DNA of 64,000 bases, from positions 154,590-218,589 of the forward strand of contig NZ_CAJYOJ010000060.1 of assembly GCF_913776295.1 (NCBI RefSeq), in the 5' to 3' direction. The notes beneath the pieces are model-generated. The model was not told the origin of the DNA, ran no database searches, and saw only the letters and a program-made list of their open reading frames with translations. The position numbers and the translations under genes are program-made. Source of the DNA: an uncultured Pedobacter sp. (GTDB lineage: Bacteria; Bacteroidota; Bacteroidia; Sphingobacteriales; Sphingobacteriaceae). Positions 1 to 9,779 of this stretch are shown here, in pieces; the first letter of the stretch is position 1, and each line of letters starts with the position of its first letter.

Positions 1-2
1 TG

Positions 3-107
3 GCCATTTTAATGACACCTATATTATACGTGGTGCATACCATCATTGATCGTTATTTAGGCAAAGATCTCGCGCACAAACTGATCAAAATGGCGGGCAG
101 AGGATAA
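3..107 (+). CDS. C-terminal end of a probable queuosine-precursor (VUT/YhhQ-family) transporter
   Basis: An open frame enters from the left edge and stops at TAA 105-107, giving 34 residues that include a hydrophobic segment (ILMTPILYVVHTIID) and a basic tail ending KLIKMAGRG. This resembles the last transmembrane helix and tail of the YhhQ/VUT family, inner-membrane importers of queuosine precursors. The start lies outside the window. The call rests on a short tail only and could be another small multi-pass membrane protein. Confidence 0.45.
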   Translation, partial: AILMTPILYVVHTIIDRYLGKDLAHKLIKMAGRG

Positions 108-135
108 ATATGGCAAATACCGAATCAGCTGATTG

Positions 136-558
136 ATGAAAAATATCTTAATGCTACTGGCCGTTTTTTCTTTATTTTCTTGTACGAATAACGATGAAAA
201 CAGAAAAAATTCTGCTCTAAACATCCAGGGGACCTGGCAGTTGATTTCAGCTACAACTATAGAGAATGGAACCAGTCAAACGACTGATTATTCCGGAAAG
301 CTCAAAATGATCAAGTTATTTAATCATACACATTTTGCTTTTTTGAAACATAGTCTTGACCCGAAGGATAGCATCAGTTTTGATGCGGGAGGAGGAACTT
401 TTATTTTAAACGACGATAATTATGTTGAAAAACTTGAATATTATAAAAGCAAAGATTGGGAAGGCAAAATATTTAAGTTTAAGCTAGCCATCCATAATGA
501 TACTTTGATACAGAAAGGCATAGAGAAAGTAGAAAAGGCTGGAGGAGATCGTGTGTAA
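136..558 (+). CDS. Lipocalin-like lipoprotein, function unknown
   Basis: A 140-residue protein with a type II signal peptide (lipobox LFSC around residue 15), so probably a membrane-anchored lipoprotein. After the lipid anchor comes QGTWQLISA, then an aromatic HFAFL strand, a Gly-rich GGGTF turn and YVEKLEYY. This strand pattern is typical of the small lipocalin-like proteins common in Bacteroidota, which have no settled function. The in-frame TTG at 133 gives one extra residue; the ATG at 136 is the natural start. It stands alone, 28 bp after the transporter tail. No catalytic residues are recognisable. Confidence 0.7.
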   Translation: MKNILMLLAVFSLFSCTNNDENRKNSALNIQGTWQLISATTIENGTSQTTDYSGKLKMIKLFNHTHFAFLKHSLDPKDSISFDAGGGTFILNDDNYVEKLEYYKSKDWEGKIFKFKLAIHNDTLIQKGIEKVEKAGGDRV

Positions 559-704
559 TCATCAAAAAATATATTTAAATAAAACAGTAGCTATTTATTC
601 AATTCGGCTTATTCTAATAAAATACTTCAAAACTTTCCTCATGATTATCAATTTCCAAAGAAACGAAAACTAAAATATCTACTGTTCTTAAATCAATCAT
701 TGTG

Positions 705-735
705 TTGTTTTATTTTAAAACATATTGTATCTTTG
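705..735 (+). promoter_or_regulatory. Bacteroidota-type promoter of the antitoxin gene
   Basis: TTG at 705-707, then 20 bases, then TATCTTTG at 728-735, an exact match to the TAnnTTTG -7 element. The transcript should begin about 4-7 bases further on, at or beside the ATG at 740, which implies a leaderless or nearly leaderless mRNA. Confidence 0.55.
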
Positions 736-739
736 GGTT

Positions 740-1537
740 ATGGGATATGAACTATCAAAAAAAGAAATTGGCGAAAGAATAGCTAATTTACGTTTGCAAA
801 AAGGTTTCTCTCAGGAAGATTTAGCAAAAAGTATTGGCATTTCAAGGCCGTCCTTAACGCAGATGGAGTTGGGTAATCGCGGCGTGAGTTTAAGTGAAAT
901 GCAAAAACTGTCTATAACGCTGGGCTTTTCCCTGGATGACTTTATAACCAAAGATTTTCTGGCGAACCAAAGTCTGCAGCCATCTGATCTCTCACACGGC
1001 GAGATTACAGAAGAACGTATTTCTGTGCGGGCCTTAAATATCAATAAGTTTAAAAATGTTTTGCTTTACATTTTAGAGCGTTGTGCCGGTAAACCTAATG
1101 TTGGTGAAACTGTACTGTATAAACTCCTTTATTTTTCTGATTTTAATTATTATGAATTGTACGAAGAGCATTTAACGGGTGCTAAGTATAAAAAATTGCC
1201 TTATGGCCCTGTTCCCCAGAAATTAGATGCTATTATTAATCAAATGATAGATGCCAATCAGCTTCAACGGATCAAAACAGAATTTAAAGGTTATCCGCAA
1301 AAGCGTTATCTGCCACTTGAAAAAGCTGATTTAACCGTACTTAAAGCCAGCGAAAAAGATGTTATAGATAAAGTTATCGAACAAATGAGCGATTGGTCGG
1401 CCACAGCCATAAGCGATTACTCACATAAAGATTTACCCTGGGAAGTTACAGAAGATGGGAAGGATATTAATTACGAACTCGCATTCTACAGAGAGTTGCC
1501 CTATTCTGTAAGAGTATACGACGAAGATGAGAATTAA
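740..1537 (+). CDS. HTH-Panacea domain antitoxin (XRE HTH plus Panacea/DUF4065)
   Basis: A 265-residue protein. The N-terminal 65 or so residues are an XRE/Cro helix-turn-helix (GERIANLRLQKGFSQEDLA, then SRPSLTQMELGNRG), expected to bind the operon's own promoter. From about residue 105 to the end lies a Panacea (DUF4065, SocA-like) domain: VLYKLLYFSDFNYYE, the diagnostic KLPYGPVPQKLDAI, and SDWSATAISDYSHKDLPW near the C terminus. Panacea domains are known as promiscuous antitoxin modules that pair with unrelated toxins. I prefer ATG 740 to an upstream TTG at 725, because 725 overlaps the -7 promoter element. The broken RelE-like toxin starts 3 bp after its stop. The antitoxin frame is intact. 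Confidence 0.85.
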   Translation: MGYELSKKEIGERIANLRLQKGFSQEDLAKSIGISRPSLTQMELGNRGVSLSEMQKLSITLGFSLDDFITKDFLANQSLQPSDLSHGEITEERISVRALNINKFKNVLLYILERCAGKPNVGETVLYKLLYFSDFNYYELYEEHLTGAKYKKLPYGPVPQKLDAIINQMIDANQLQRIKTEFKGYPQKRYLPLEKADLTVLKASEKDVIDKVIEQMSDWSATAISDYSHKDLPWEVTEDGKDINYELAFYRELPYSVRVYDEDEN

Positions 1538-1540
1538 TAT

Positions 1541-1885
1541 ATGTATTTCGATTCACTTACCGAATTTAATAGGGGTTTGAAATTTCTATTAAAAAAGTAT
1601 AGAACACTAAATGATGATCTGGAAATGGTAAAGACGATTATAAATGTTAGGCCAAGTCAGCAACCACCATTTAGCTATACCATAGATAACTTAGGTATCA
1701 ATACATGCGTTATTAAAGTAAAAAAGATGGCCTGTAAATCTTTAAAAGGCCGTGGAGTAAACTCTGGTTTGAGATTGATTTAGGCCTATTTCGAAGAAGA
1801 AAAGAAGATCGTTTTTATTGAGCTTTATCATAAAAATGATAAGGAAAATGAAGACCGATAGCGTATTTTAGAAAATTTTAAATCA
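1541..1885 (+). pseudogene. RelE/ParE-like toxin interrupted by two TAG codons
   Basis: The frame opens at ATG 1541, three bases after the antitoxin, and reads FNRGLKFLLKKYRTLNDDL and later CKSLKGRGVNSGLRLI before TAG at 1781-1783. Without any frameshift it continues AYFEEEKKIVFIELYHKND to a second TAG at 1859-1861, then RILENF. Read through both stops it has the full layout of a RelE-superfamily toxin of about 110-115 residues, including the SGLRxIYA and ELYHKxDKEN strands at the C terminus. The first TAG falls where relatives have Tyr, the second where Glu is usual. TAG ends other genes here (mqnA, lanM), so it is not reassigned. The truncated 80-residue product would lack the catalytic C-terminal strands. 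The 3' end given is approximate. Confidence 0.75.
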
Positions 1886-1889
1886 TGTA

Positions 1890-1914
1890 AAAGGCCGGAA
1901 TCGCTCCGACCTTT
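1890..1914. terminator. Hairpin between the toxin relic and hom
   Basis: A 10-position stem (1890-1899 with 1905-1914, one C-A mismatch) with a 5-base loop lies between convergent genes, so it could end transcription in both directions. There is no long T-run. Confidence 0.45.
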
Positions 1915-1960
1915 GTACTTAACAACAAAACAAATAAAAAAAATAATCCTAAAAAATAAA

Positions 1961-3205
1961 TTAAAGGCTGGCCAGTTCTGCGGCAAAAACATTTTCACTT
2001 AATTGCTCCTGTTTGTAAATTTGTCTGCCGGTGTAAGCCACAAACACAGATGGGTCTAAAAGCAAATCGCGGTTTTTAATTAAACTTTCTAACTTAACCG
2101 TACCCACCACATATTTATAACTGCTGGCCGCATAACGCTCGCTAATGTGGTCAAATTCCAATAATGTAATCAGATCTTCATCTGAATAACGCAAGTAAAC
2201 TTCCAAAAGAATTTCTTCTGTATGTTTTACACCATTTTCTGAGTGATATTTTTTGTATTCATACCGGTAATCGTAACGTAATGCGGCGATATCAGATAAT
2301 ACGGCAGCACCGGTAGGGTGGCCACCAGCCCCTTTACCGTAGAAAAACTGTTTGTCGGCAAAAGCCGCCTGAACGGCCACAGCATTGTATTCGTTTTCTA
2401 CATTGTACAGAAAATCATCTTTCGCTACGAGTTTAGGTAGTACATAGGTCACAATATCCTTCGTATTTACTTTACGCGCGGTAGGAACCAGTTTAATTTT
2501 GAAATTTTTCTCACGGGCATATTTAATATCATGGTTGGATAGGTTCTGTATACCAATGTTTAAAATGGCGTCAGGATTGACAAATAAACCATAGGCATGG
2601 GCAGTAGCAATAGCCAGTTTGTATTTCGGATCGTAACCTCCAACATCTAAAATTGGATCAGTTTCAGCGAAACCTAAGTCCTGAGCTTCCTTTAATGCAG
2701 AATCGTAACTTTGGTTCTCGTTAAATATTTTCGACAGGATGTAATTGGATGAACCATTAAAAATTCCGCTCAACGCATGGAACAATTCATTGTCGTAGTA
2801 TTCTTCCAAATTACGGATAATCGGAATACTGCCACAAACGGCACCTTCATATAGTAAGGATGTACCATACTTCTGTTGAAGATCCACCAATTCTTTTAAG
2901 TGTGTAGCGATCATTTTTTTATTCGCAGAGACCACATTTTTACCGTTTTTTAATGCGGTAGTTACAATTTCATAGGCCGCGTCAGCATCATTGATCAGTT
3001 CAACAATGGTATTGATCTCTGTATTGTTCAGTATTTCATTACGATCAGTAGTAAACAGATCCTTATTCAAGGTGCGCTTTTTTCGGGGATCTTTTATCGC
3101 GATTTTAATGATCTCCAGGTTAAGGCTCTGGCTTTGGATGATATCCAACAAACCTTGTCCTACAACACCAAAACCAAATAAACCGATTTTTAAATTCTTA
3201 CTCAT
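1961..3205 (-). CDS. hom: Homoserine dehydrogenase
   Basis: A 414-residue monofunctional enzyme that reduces aspartate semialdehyde to homoserine with NAD(P)H in the cytoplasm. The Rossmann dinucleotide loop GFGVVG is at residues 11-16. The catalytic half carries the family blocks GAVCGSIPIIRNLEEY, GIFNGSSNYILSKI and DVGGYDPKYKLAIATA, the last with the active-site Asp and Lys. There is no aspartokinase domain. It is the third gene of a minus-strand run metY-metX-hom and lies 132 bp after metX. It makes the homoserine that MetX acetylates. Expression is probably governed by the SAM riboswitch at the head of the run, if the transcript extends this far. Confidence 0.93.
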   Translation of the reverse strand: MSKNLKIGLFGFGVVGQGLLDIIQSQSLNLEIIKIAIKDPRKKRTLNKDLFTTDRNEILNNTEINTIVELINDADAAYEIVTTALKNGKNVVSANKKMIATHLKELVDLQQKYGTSLLYEGAVCGSIPIIRNLEEYYDNELFHALSGIFNGSSNYILSKIFNENQSYDSALKEAQDLGFAETDPILDVGGYDPKYKLAIATAHAYGLFVNPDAILNIGIQNLSNHDIKYAREKNFKIKLVPTARKVNTKDIVTYVLPKLVAKDDFLYNVENEYNAVAVQAAFADKQFFYGKGAGGHPTGAAVLSDIAALRYDYRYEYKKYHSENGVKHTEEILLEVYLRYSDEDLITLLEFDHISERYAASSYKYVVGTVKLESLIKNRDLLLDPSVFVAYTGRQIYKQEQLSENVFAAELASL

Positions 3206-3337
3206 TATTTTAAAGTGATTAAACAGATAGGTCGATTACACCGATATAGCTGTTCTTATTTTTGTAATTTGTTTTAAATTTTTATGTGAGTATCCAGTTT
3301 TCATCTTCAACCTTTATACCCTCTACCTTATATCTTT

Positions 3338-4396
3338 CTAAGCGGTATGCTGTAATTTGATGATCTTTTTATTACGGCTTTCTTTCATAAAGTTTCCGAT
3401 TACATTGGTCAATGCATTCGTTTCGATTAAAAAACCATCATGCCCATAGTCAGAATGCAAAGCAATAAATTCTGCTCCAGGAATATGATCGGCCAGGTAC
3501 TGCTGTTCCGAAAGTGGAAACAATACATCGTTTTCTATTCCGATAACCAGTGTATTCGCGGTAATTAATTTTAAAGCATCGCCAATACTTTTGCGGTTGC
3601 GGCCTACGTTATGGCTATCCATTGCTTTGGTTAAATAATAATAGCTGTAAGCATTAAAACGATTGATCAGTTTTTCTCCCTGATAATTTTGGTAAGAAGA
3701 CGACCTGAAATTGTCTGTTTTATCGTTTACACTTTCTACCTGTGTACTGCCATAAGCACTGTAGGTTCTATAACTTAACAGTGCGATACTACGTGCCGTT
3801 TTTAAACCTTTACTGCCACCGTTAGGTTGGTTGGCATAAAAAGTCCTGTCAGTGGTAATGGCCAAACGCTGACTTTCATTAAAAGCAATGCCCCATGGAG
3901 AATGTGCTGCATTAGTAGCAATTAAAATCAGGTTTTCTATTTTATTCGGTTCCGAAATACTCCATTCCACAGCTTGCTGCCCGCCTAAAGAACCACCAAT
4001 TAACAATTTTATATCGTCAACACCCAAATGCGAAGCCAATAATTGGTGTGCAGATACTAAATCGCGAATGGTAAATTGCGGAAAAGAAAGATAATAAGGT
4101 AAACCTGTTACCGGATTATTGCTTAGTGGATTGGTGCTGCCATAGTGAGACCCTAACACATTGGCGCATACAATATAATGCTCTTCAGGATTAAACAACG
4201 CCTTTCGCCCAAACAAACCTTCCCACCATTCAAAAACATCAGCATTAGCTGTTAGTGCATGGCAAACCCAGATCACATTATCTTTAGCTGCATTTAGCTT
4301 TCCATAAGTTTGATAAGCAATTTGTAGGTTTCGGATTTTCTTTCCACTTTCTAATTTAAACTGTTTGTTATGATTATATATTGATGCTGTACTCAT
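3338..4396 (-). CDS. metX: Homoserine O-acetyltransferase
   Basis: A 352-residue alpha/beta-hydrolase-fold acyltransferase. It transfers acetyl from acetyl-CoA to homoserine, activating it for sulfur addition. The nucleophile elbow GGSLGGQQAVEW is around residue 134, and the C-terminal HSDYGHDGFLIE carries the catalytic His. The N-terminal QIAYQTYGKLN and VCHALTANADVFEWW match the MetX family. It starts 30 bp after metY ends and precedes hom, so the three genes supply homoserine, O-acetylhomoserine and homocysteine. Confidence 0.93.
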   Translation of the reverse strand: MSTASIYNHNKQFKLESGKKIRNLQIAYQTYGKLNAAKDNVIWVCHALTANADVFEWWEGLFGRKALFNPEEHYIVCANVLGSHYGSTNPLSNNPVTGLPYYLSFPQFTIRDLVSAHQLLASHLGVDDIKLLIGGSLGGQQAVEWSISEPNKIENLILIATNAAHSPWGIAFNESQRLAITTDRTFYANQPNGGSKGLKTARSIALLSYRTYSAYGSTQVESVNDKTDNFRSSSYQNYQGEKLINRFNAYSYYYLTKAMDSHNVGRNRKSIGDALKLITANTLVIGIENDVLFPLSEQQYLADHIPGAEFIALHSDYGHDGFLIETNALTNVIGNFMKESRNKKIIKLQHTA

Positions 4397-4426
4397 TGTT
4401 TTGTTGTGTTCGGAAAATAAATGGGC

Positions 4427-5844
<1,418 letters not shown>

Positions 5845-5884
5845 CCTTCCAGTTTGAAAGAAACAAAAGAGGAAGATTTTTAAA

Positions 5885-6013
5885 TTACCGTATGCAACAG
5901 CACATACATCCCATGGCAGGACTATGGTAACAAGCAATAGAAACAGTAAGTTGTTTCACCGTTTTCAGTTCAGCAGCAGGTTCGCTTAGCGATCGAAGAT
6001 TTAATGTTTTCAT
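5885..6013 (-). CDS. Cys/Met-rich 42-residue leader ORF between the SAM riboswitch and metY
   Basis: ATG at 6013, TAA at 5885-5887. The product starts MKTLNLRSLSEPAAEL, has a hydrophobic stretch TVSIAC, and ends CYHSPAMGCMCCCIR: five cysteines and two methionines in its last 15 residues, the products of the pathway it precedes. The start codon is 9 bases after the riboswitch P1 stem. It may be a leader peptide whose translation senses Cys or Met supply, or a small metal- or redox-active protein made with the methionine enzymes. I do not recognise a named family. Confidence 0.55.
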   Translation of the reverse strand: MKTLNLRSLSEPAAELKTVKQLTVSIACYHSPAMGCMCCCIR

Positions 6014-6022
6014 CAGTTATAG

Positions 6023-6128
6023 TTTATATCTCCAGATAACACCTATTATCCGGTCAGGAATTGGCACCTTCTCTTTCTGAGGGTTGCCAGTGGGTCGTGG
6101 AGCCAGTCTCTCACCACTTCTTTATAAA
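6023..6128 (-). promoter_or_regulatory. SAM-I (S-box) riboswitch
   Basis: Read on the minus strand, the conserved S-box core is present in order: GAGAGACUGGC, CCACUGGCAACC, GGUGCCAAUUCC, then a GAUAA/UUAUC hairpin. The outer stem P1 is TTTATA (6123-6128) with TATAAA (6023-6028). It lies at the head of metY-metX-hom, the usual place for this family. SAM binding should lower expression of the methionine genes. A GGAG at 6030-6033, just beside P1, is about 16 bases before the leader ORF start, so the switch might act on translation of the leader ORF. Confidence 0.9.
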
Positions 6129-6355
6129 TCAACCTCTGAAGATTGACTTTTATTTAGCTTATCACCAAATAATATTTCAAATGTCTGAATTTATTTTTAA
6201 TACACAAAATAAAATTTTGAATTTTAAGCAATTAATTAAAAATGAGCTATTTAAATTACAGAAACAAATCATCAGCTAAAACAGTTGGGGATGTTTCGCA
6301 CTAAATAAAATTACAACAACCGGTCTTTATTCAGGGATGAAGACAATAAAACCTC

Positions 6356-7471
6356 TTATCCTAACGCCTGCGCTAAATCTGCTATGATATCATCCGCGTG
6401 TTCCAACCCTACAGAAATCCGGAGTAAGTTTTTTGGTGTTTTACTGTCAGGACCTTCTACTGAATAACGGTGTTCAATCAAACTTTCTACGCCGCCCAAA
6501 CTGGTTGCCTGCGCAAATAATTTAACTTTGTTGACCATTTCATGCGCTGCTTCAACACCACCTTTAACCAGAAACGACATCATGCCGCCAAAATCTTTCA
6601 TCTGTTTTTTGGCAATTTCGTGCTGAGGATGATCTACCAGGCCGGGATAAAAAACGGCCTCAACATTTGGGTGGTTATTTAAATAATCAGCGATAATCTT
6701 TCCATTTTCACAATGTCCTTTCATGCGGTAGGCAAGGGTTTTTATGCTTCTACTTAATAAAAAGCAATCAAAAGGAGATGGCACTGCACCACCGGTTTGC
6801 TGAATATTTCTGATCTTCTCCCACAGCTCGTCTTTTTTCGCAGTTACCAAAATTCCGCCAAGCACATCGCTATGGCCGCCCAGATATTTCGTACTGCTAT
6901 GCATTACCATATCAGCTCCCAATAGAATCGGATTTTGTAAAACAGGTGAAGCAAAGGTGCTATCGCAAACCAGTGTGATATTTTCCGCCTTTGCGATTTT
7001 GGCAATTTCCTCAATATCCGTAATCTTTAATAGCGGGTTGGATGGCGTTTCAATCCAGATCAGTTTAGTATGGGGTTTTATGGCCGATCTGATGAGGTTC
7101 AAATCAGTCTGGTCAATAAAATCAAATTCCAAACTATCATTAAAAATCGTTAGTAGCTGTTTTTTAATGCCCCAGTACATATCATCAGGCGCAATAATGT
7201 GGCTACCCGGTTTCAAAGCCTGAAACAAAGCCAGACCGCAGGTATTACCCGAAGAAAAGGCCGCCGCATCTTCGCCATATTCTAATTTGCATACAGTGTT
7301 TTCTAAAGCAGACCGGTTAGGATTGCTTACCCTGCTATACATATGCCCGCCAGGATAACCACCATCCTCGCCACGAAAAAAAGTGGTAGATAAACTGATC
7401 GGTGGTGTAACGTCACCAGTATTGATTTTTACAAGATTAGCGGCGTGAATAGCAAGGGTTTCTGGTTTCAT
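6356..7471 (-). CDS. Cystathionine gamma-synthase/lyase-type trans-sulfuration enzyme
   Basis: A 371-residue PLP enzyme of the same superfamily as MetY but with MetB/MetC length. It shows MYSRVSNPNRSALE (about 44-57), SSGNTCGLALF, the aspartate pairing with PLP in LVCDSTFASPVLQNP, the PLP lysine in HSSTKYLGGHSD (about residue 193), and the C-terminal LLRISVGLEHADDI. It may form cystathionine from an acylhomoserine or cleave cystathionine; sequence alone does not decide. It lies upstream of the SAM riboswitch on the same strand, so it must have its own promoter. Confidence 0.85.
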   Translation of the reverse strand: MKPETLAIHAANLVKINTGDVTPPISLSTTFFRGEDGGYPGGHMYSRVSNPNRSALENTVCKLEYGEDAAAFSSGNTCGLALFQALKPGSHIIAPDDMYWGIKKQLLTIFNDSLEFDFIDQTDLNLIRSAIKPHTKLIWIETPSNPLLKITDIEEIAKIAKAENITLVCDSTFASPVLQNPILLGADMVMHSSTKYLGGHSDVLGGILVTAKKDELWEKIRNIQQTGGAVPSPFDCFLLSRSIKTLAYRMKGHCENGKIIADYLNNHPNVEAVFYPGLVDHPQHEIAKKQMKDFGGMMSFLVKGGVEAAHEMVNKVKLFAQATSLGGVESLIEHRYSVEGPDSKTPKNLLRISVGLEHADDIIADLAQALG

Positions 7472-7594
7472 GATAATTGATTTTGATCGAACTGATATAG
7501 CGGCGCAATTTAGTAATTTGCTGCAAATTTACCGCGCATAATGGTTTTGGCAAGATTTATGTAACAAGTTTGAGGAAATTTAAATTACACAAAA

Positions 7595-8089
7595 ATGAAA
7601 AGATTATTTATAGCTATCGCCATAGCATGTTCTACTTTAGTAATGTTACAAAGCTGTAATACGGCAAAACGGGTAACTGCAGGTGTAACCGGTAGCAGAG
7701 GTACCGTTGTACGCGAATGGGTAGTAACGAACGTTGCTTTGGAAGGATTACCTGATGGCGCTGTTCAGGGCTTATTTGGAGAAAAGTCTTACAAATGTTT
7801 TGAGGGAAGCACATGGAATTTAACCAATAGTGGAAACGGTTCCTATACTTTACCGGCATCGAGCGCTTGTGGTTCGGTAATGCAAACGATTTTCTGGTCG
7901 GCCGCACCAAAAGATCAAACCTTCCAGTTTAAAAAAATATACGAGGGTGATAAAGCTAAAAATGTTACTGAAGGTTATCGTTTAGTGTTAACTGAACTTT
8001 CAAGCACACAAATGGTGTTGAAATCACCAATCGAGTTCGGAGGCAGAACTGCAAATATTATTTTAACATTTGCACCTGCTGGGAGATAA
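7595..8089 (+). CDS. Small lipocalin-like lipoprotein
   Basis: A 164-residue lipoprotein with lipobox LQSC at about residues 18-21 and a signal peptide of basic start plus hydrophobic run. The mature part reads as short beta strands with conserved-looking FGEKSYKCFEGSTWNL and SSACGSVMQTIFW, the two cysteines possibly forming a disulfide, and a C-terminal strand pair ending LTFAPAGR. This is the pattern of the lipocalin family found in Sphingobacteriales; no ligand is known. It is a single-gene unit closed by a strong terminator at 8115. Confidence 0.7.
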   Translation: MKRLFIAIAIACSTLVMLQSCNTAKRVTAGVTGSRGTVVREWVVTNVALEGLPDGAVQGLFGEKSYKCFEGSTWNLTNSGNGSYTLPASSACGSVMQTIFWSAAPKDQTFQFKKIYEGDKAKNVTEGYRLVLTELSSTQMVLKSPIEFGGRTANIILTFAPAGR

Positions 8090-8114
8090 TATCCATATTG
8101 AAAAACATACCCGG

Positions 8115-8143
8115 AGCACCTCTAAAAAAGAGGTGCTTTTTTA
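8115..8143 (+). terminator. Strong intrinsic terminator
   Basis: Perfect stem AGCACCTC (8115-8122) with GAGGTGCT (8130-8137) around an A-rich loop, followed by a T-run from 8138. Confidence 0.9.
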
Positions 8144-8486
8144 TTTGGACATATTTGCCGCGGAAATACATCTACACCGATGTTTAACAGCTACTTTTAT
8201 GTAAGGCATTTAAAAACAGTTGTTTTTTTAGCATCAGTATTAATTTATTTGATTTTAGCCATGTGAACACTGTTTTCTAAGATGTCCTTTCCATGTCTTT
8301 CCTGTTTCCGTGGCTGATATGATGATGCTTTACTAATTCTTTAACCGGATACAAAACAAATCTGTGTGGAGTCCTGTGCATCTGTGCTTATTTAATATTA
8401 TTCCATTTCCATAAAACACGGTTTGTTACAAGAAAATGATTTTCAAATCGGCTCAATATTGTATTTTTGTTCAAAATTAATCAGGA
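8144..8486. other. Intergenic stretch with the mqnE promoter candidate
   Basis: No gene or repeat is recognisable over about 340 bases. TATTTTTG at 8462-8469 is an exact TAnnTTTG -7 element 17 bases before the mqnE start; no clear -33 element precedes it. Confidence 0.35.
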
Positions 8487-9683
8487 ATGAATACAACTGA
8501 ACAAGTTGAAAAAATATTAGCTGATACCAATTTATCAACTGAACTACAAAACATCGCACACAAAGTTCTTCATAAAGAGCGGATTACCCCTGACGAAGGT
8601 GTGTACTTATACGAACATGCAGAATTGGGTTATCTTGGTGTGCTGGCCAATTTTATCCGGGAAGAGAGACATGGTGATAAAACCTATTTTAACCGCAACT
8701 TTCATCTCGAGCCGACCAATCTTTGTGTTTACGATTGCAAATTCTGTTCGTACTCCCGTTTAATCAAGCAAAAAGAAGAAGGCTGGGCCTTAACAATGGA
8801 GCAAATGCTGGATATTGTTAAAAAATATGATGGCGAACCGGTAACGGAAGTGCACATTGTAGGCGGAGTACTTCCTCAGTATGATGTGGCATTTTATTCG
8901 GCACTGTTCACTGCTATTAAACAACACCGTCCGGATTTACATGTTAAAGCATTAACCCCTGTAGAGTATCATTATATTTTCAAAAAGGCCAAAATCGATT
9001 ACGCAACAGGGATGCGTTTGATGAAAGAGGCAGGCCTGGAATCAATACCGGGGGGTGGAGCAGAGATTTTCCATCCAGAAATCAGGGAACAAATTGCCAA
9101 GGATAAATGTACCGGTCAGCAATGGTTGGATATCCACGAAGAGTGGCACAAGCTGGGCATGCGCAGTAATGCGACCATGCTGTATGGCCATATTGAACAA
9201 TATTGGCACCGCGTAGACCATATGGAAAAACTGCGCCAACTGCAGGACCGTACAGGTGGATTCCAAACTTTTATTCCCTTAAAGTTCAGAAATCAGCATA
9301 ACCAGATGAGTAATGTACCTGAATCTTCAGTAATTGAAGATTTAAGAAATTATGCCATTGCCCGTATTTATATGGATAATTTCGATCACATTAAAGCTTA
9401 CTGGGCCATGATCAGTCGCGAAACGGCACAGTTATCCTTAAATTATGGCGTTGACGATATTGACGGCACGTTGGATGATACCACGAAAATTTACTCAATG
9501 GCTGGAGCAGAAGAACAAAATCCGGCAATGAGTACCAAACAGTTGGTTAATCTGATTAAACAGGTAGGCAGAAAAGCGATAGAACGCGATACGCTATACA
9601 ATGTGGTTACGGATTTTGAAAACGTCGTTTTCGAAGAAGAGCAGAAACCGCAGTATTATAAATTACCGGTGGTGAATTCATGA
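8487..9683 (+). CDS. mqnE: Aminofutalosine synthase (radical SAM)
   Basis: A 398-residue radical SAM enzyme. The [4Fe-4S] cluster motif CVYDCKFC has its cysteines at 80, 84 and 87. Downstream blocks TEVHIVGGVLPQ and VKALTPVEYHYI are typical of MqnE rather than the related MqnC, as is GLESIPGGGAEIF. It joins the MqnA product to SAM to give aminofutalosine, the second step of the futalosine route to menaquinone, in the cytoplasm. A histidine phosphatase gene and mqnA follow on the same strand. MqnB, MqnC and MqnD are not in the window. Confidence 0.9.
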   Translation: MNTTEQVEKILADTNLSTELQNIAHKVLHKERITPDEGVYLYEHAELGYLGVLANFIREERHGDKTYFNRNFHLEPTNLCVYDCKFCSYSRLIKQKEEGWALTMEQMLDIVKKYDGEPVTEVHIVGGVLPQYDVAFYSALFTAIKQHRPDLHVKALTPVEYHYIFKKAKIDYATGMRLMKEAGLESIPGGGAEIFHPEIREQIAKDKCTGQQWLDIHEEWHKLGMRSNATMLYGHIEQYWHRVDHMEKLRQLQDRTGGFQTFIPLKFRNQHNQMSNVPESSVIEDLRNYAIARIYMDNFDHIKAYWAMISRETAQLSLNYGVDDIDGTLDDTTKIYSMAGAEEQNPAMSTKQLVNLIKQVGRKAIERDTLYNVVTDFENVVFEEEQKPQYYKLPVVNS

Positions 9684-9779
9684 TTTGGATGATAGCGTGA
9701 GTAAAGAGACGAGCGAGGATTCTGAGCGTTAACTTTAACATTCAATCACTCCACATTCACTCATTCGATAACTTAGTAA

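Noticed and set aside
1781..1861. TAG recoding or read-through as a normal way to make the toxin
   Set aside because: TAG ends other intact genes in the window (mqnA, lanM), and no suppressor or special structure is seen; nonsense mutations are simpler.
6061..6279. Open frame of 72 codons on the plus strand
   Set aside because: It runs antisense across the SAM riboswitch core and has no protein-like features.
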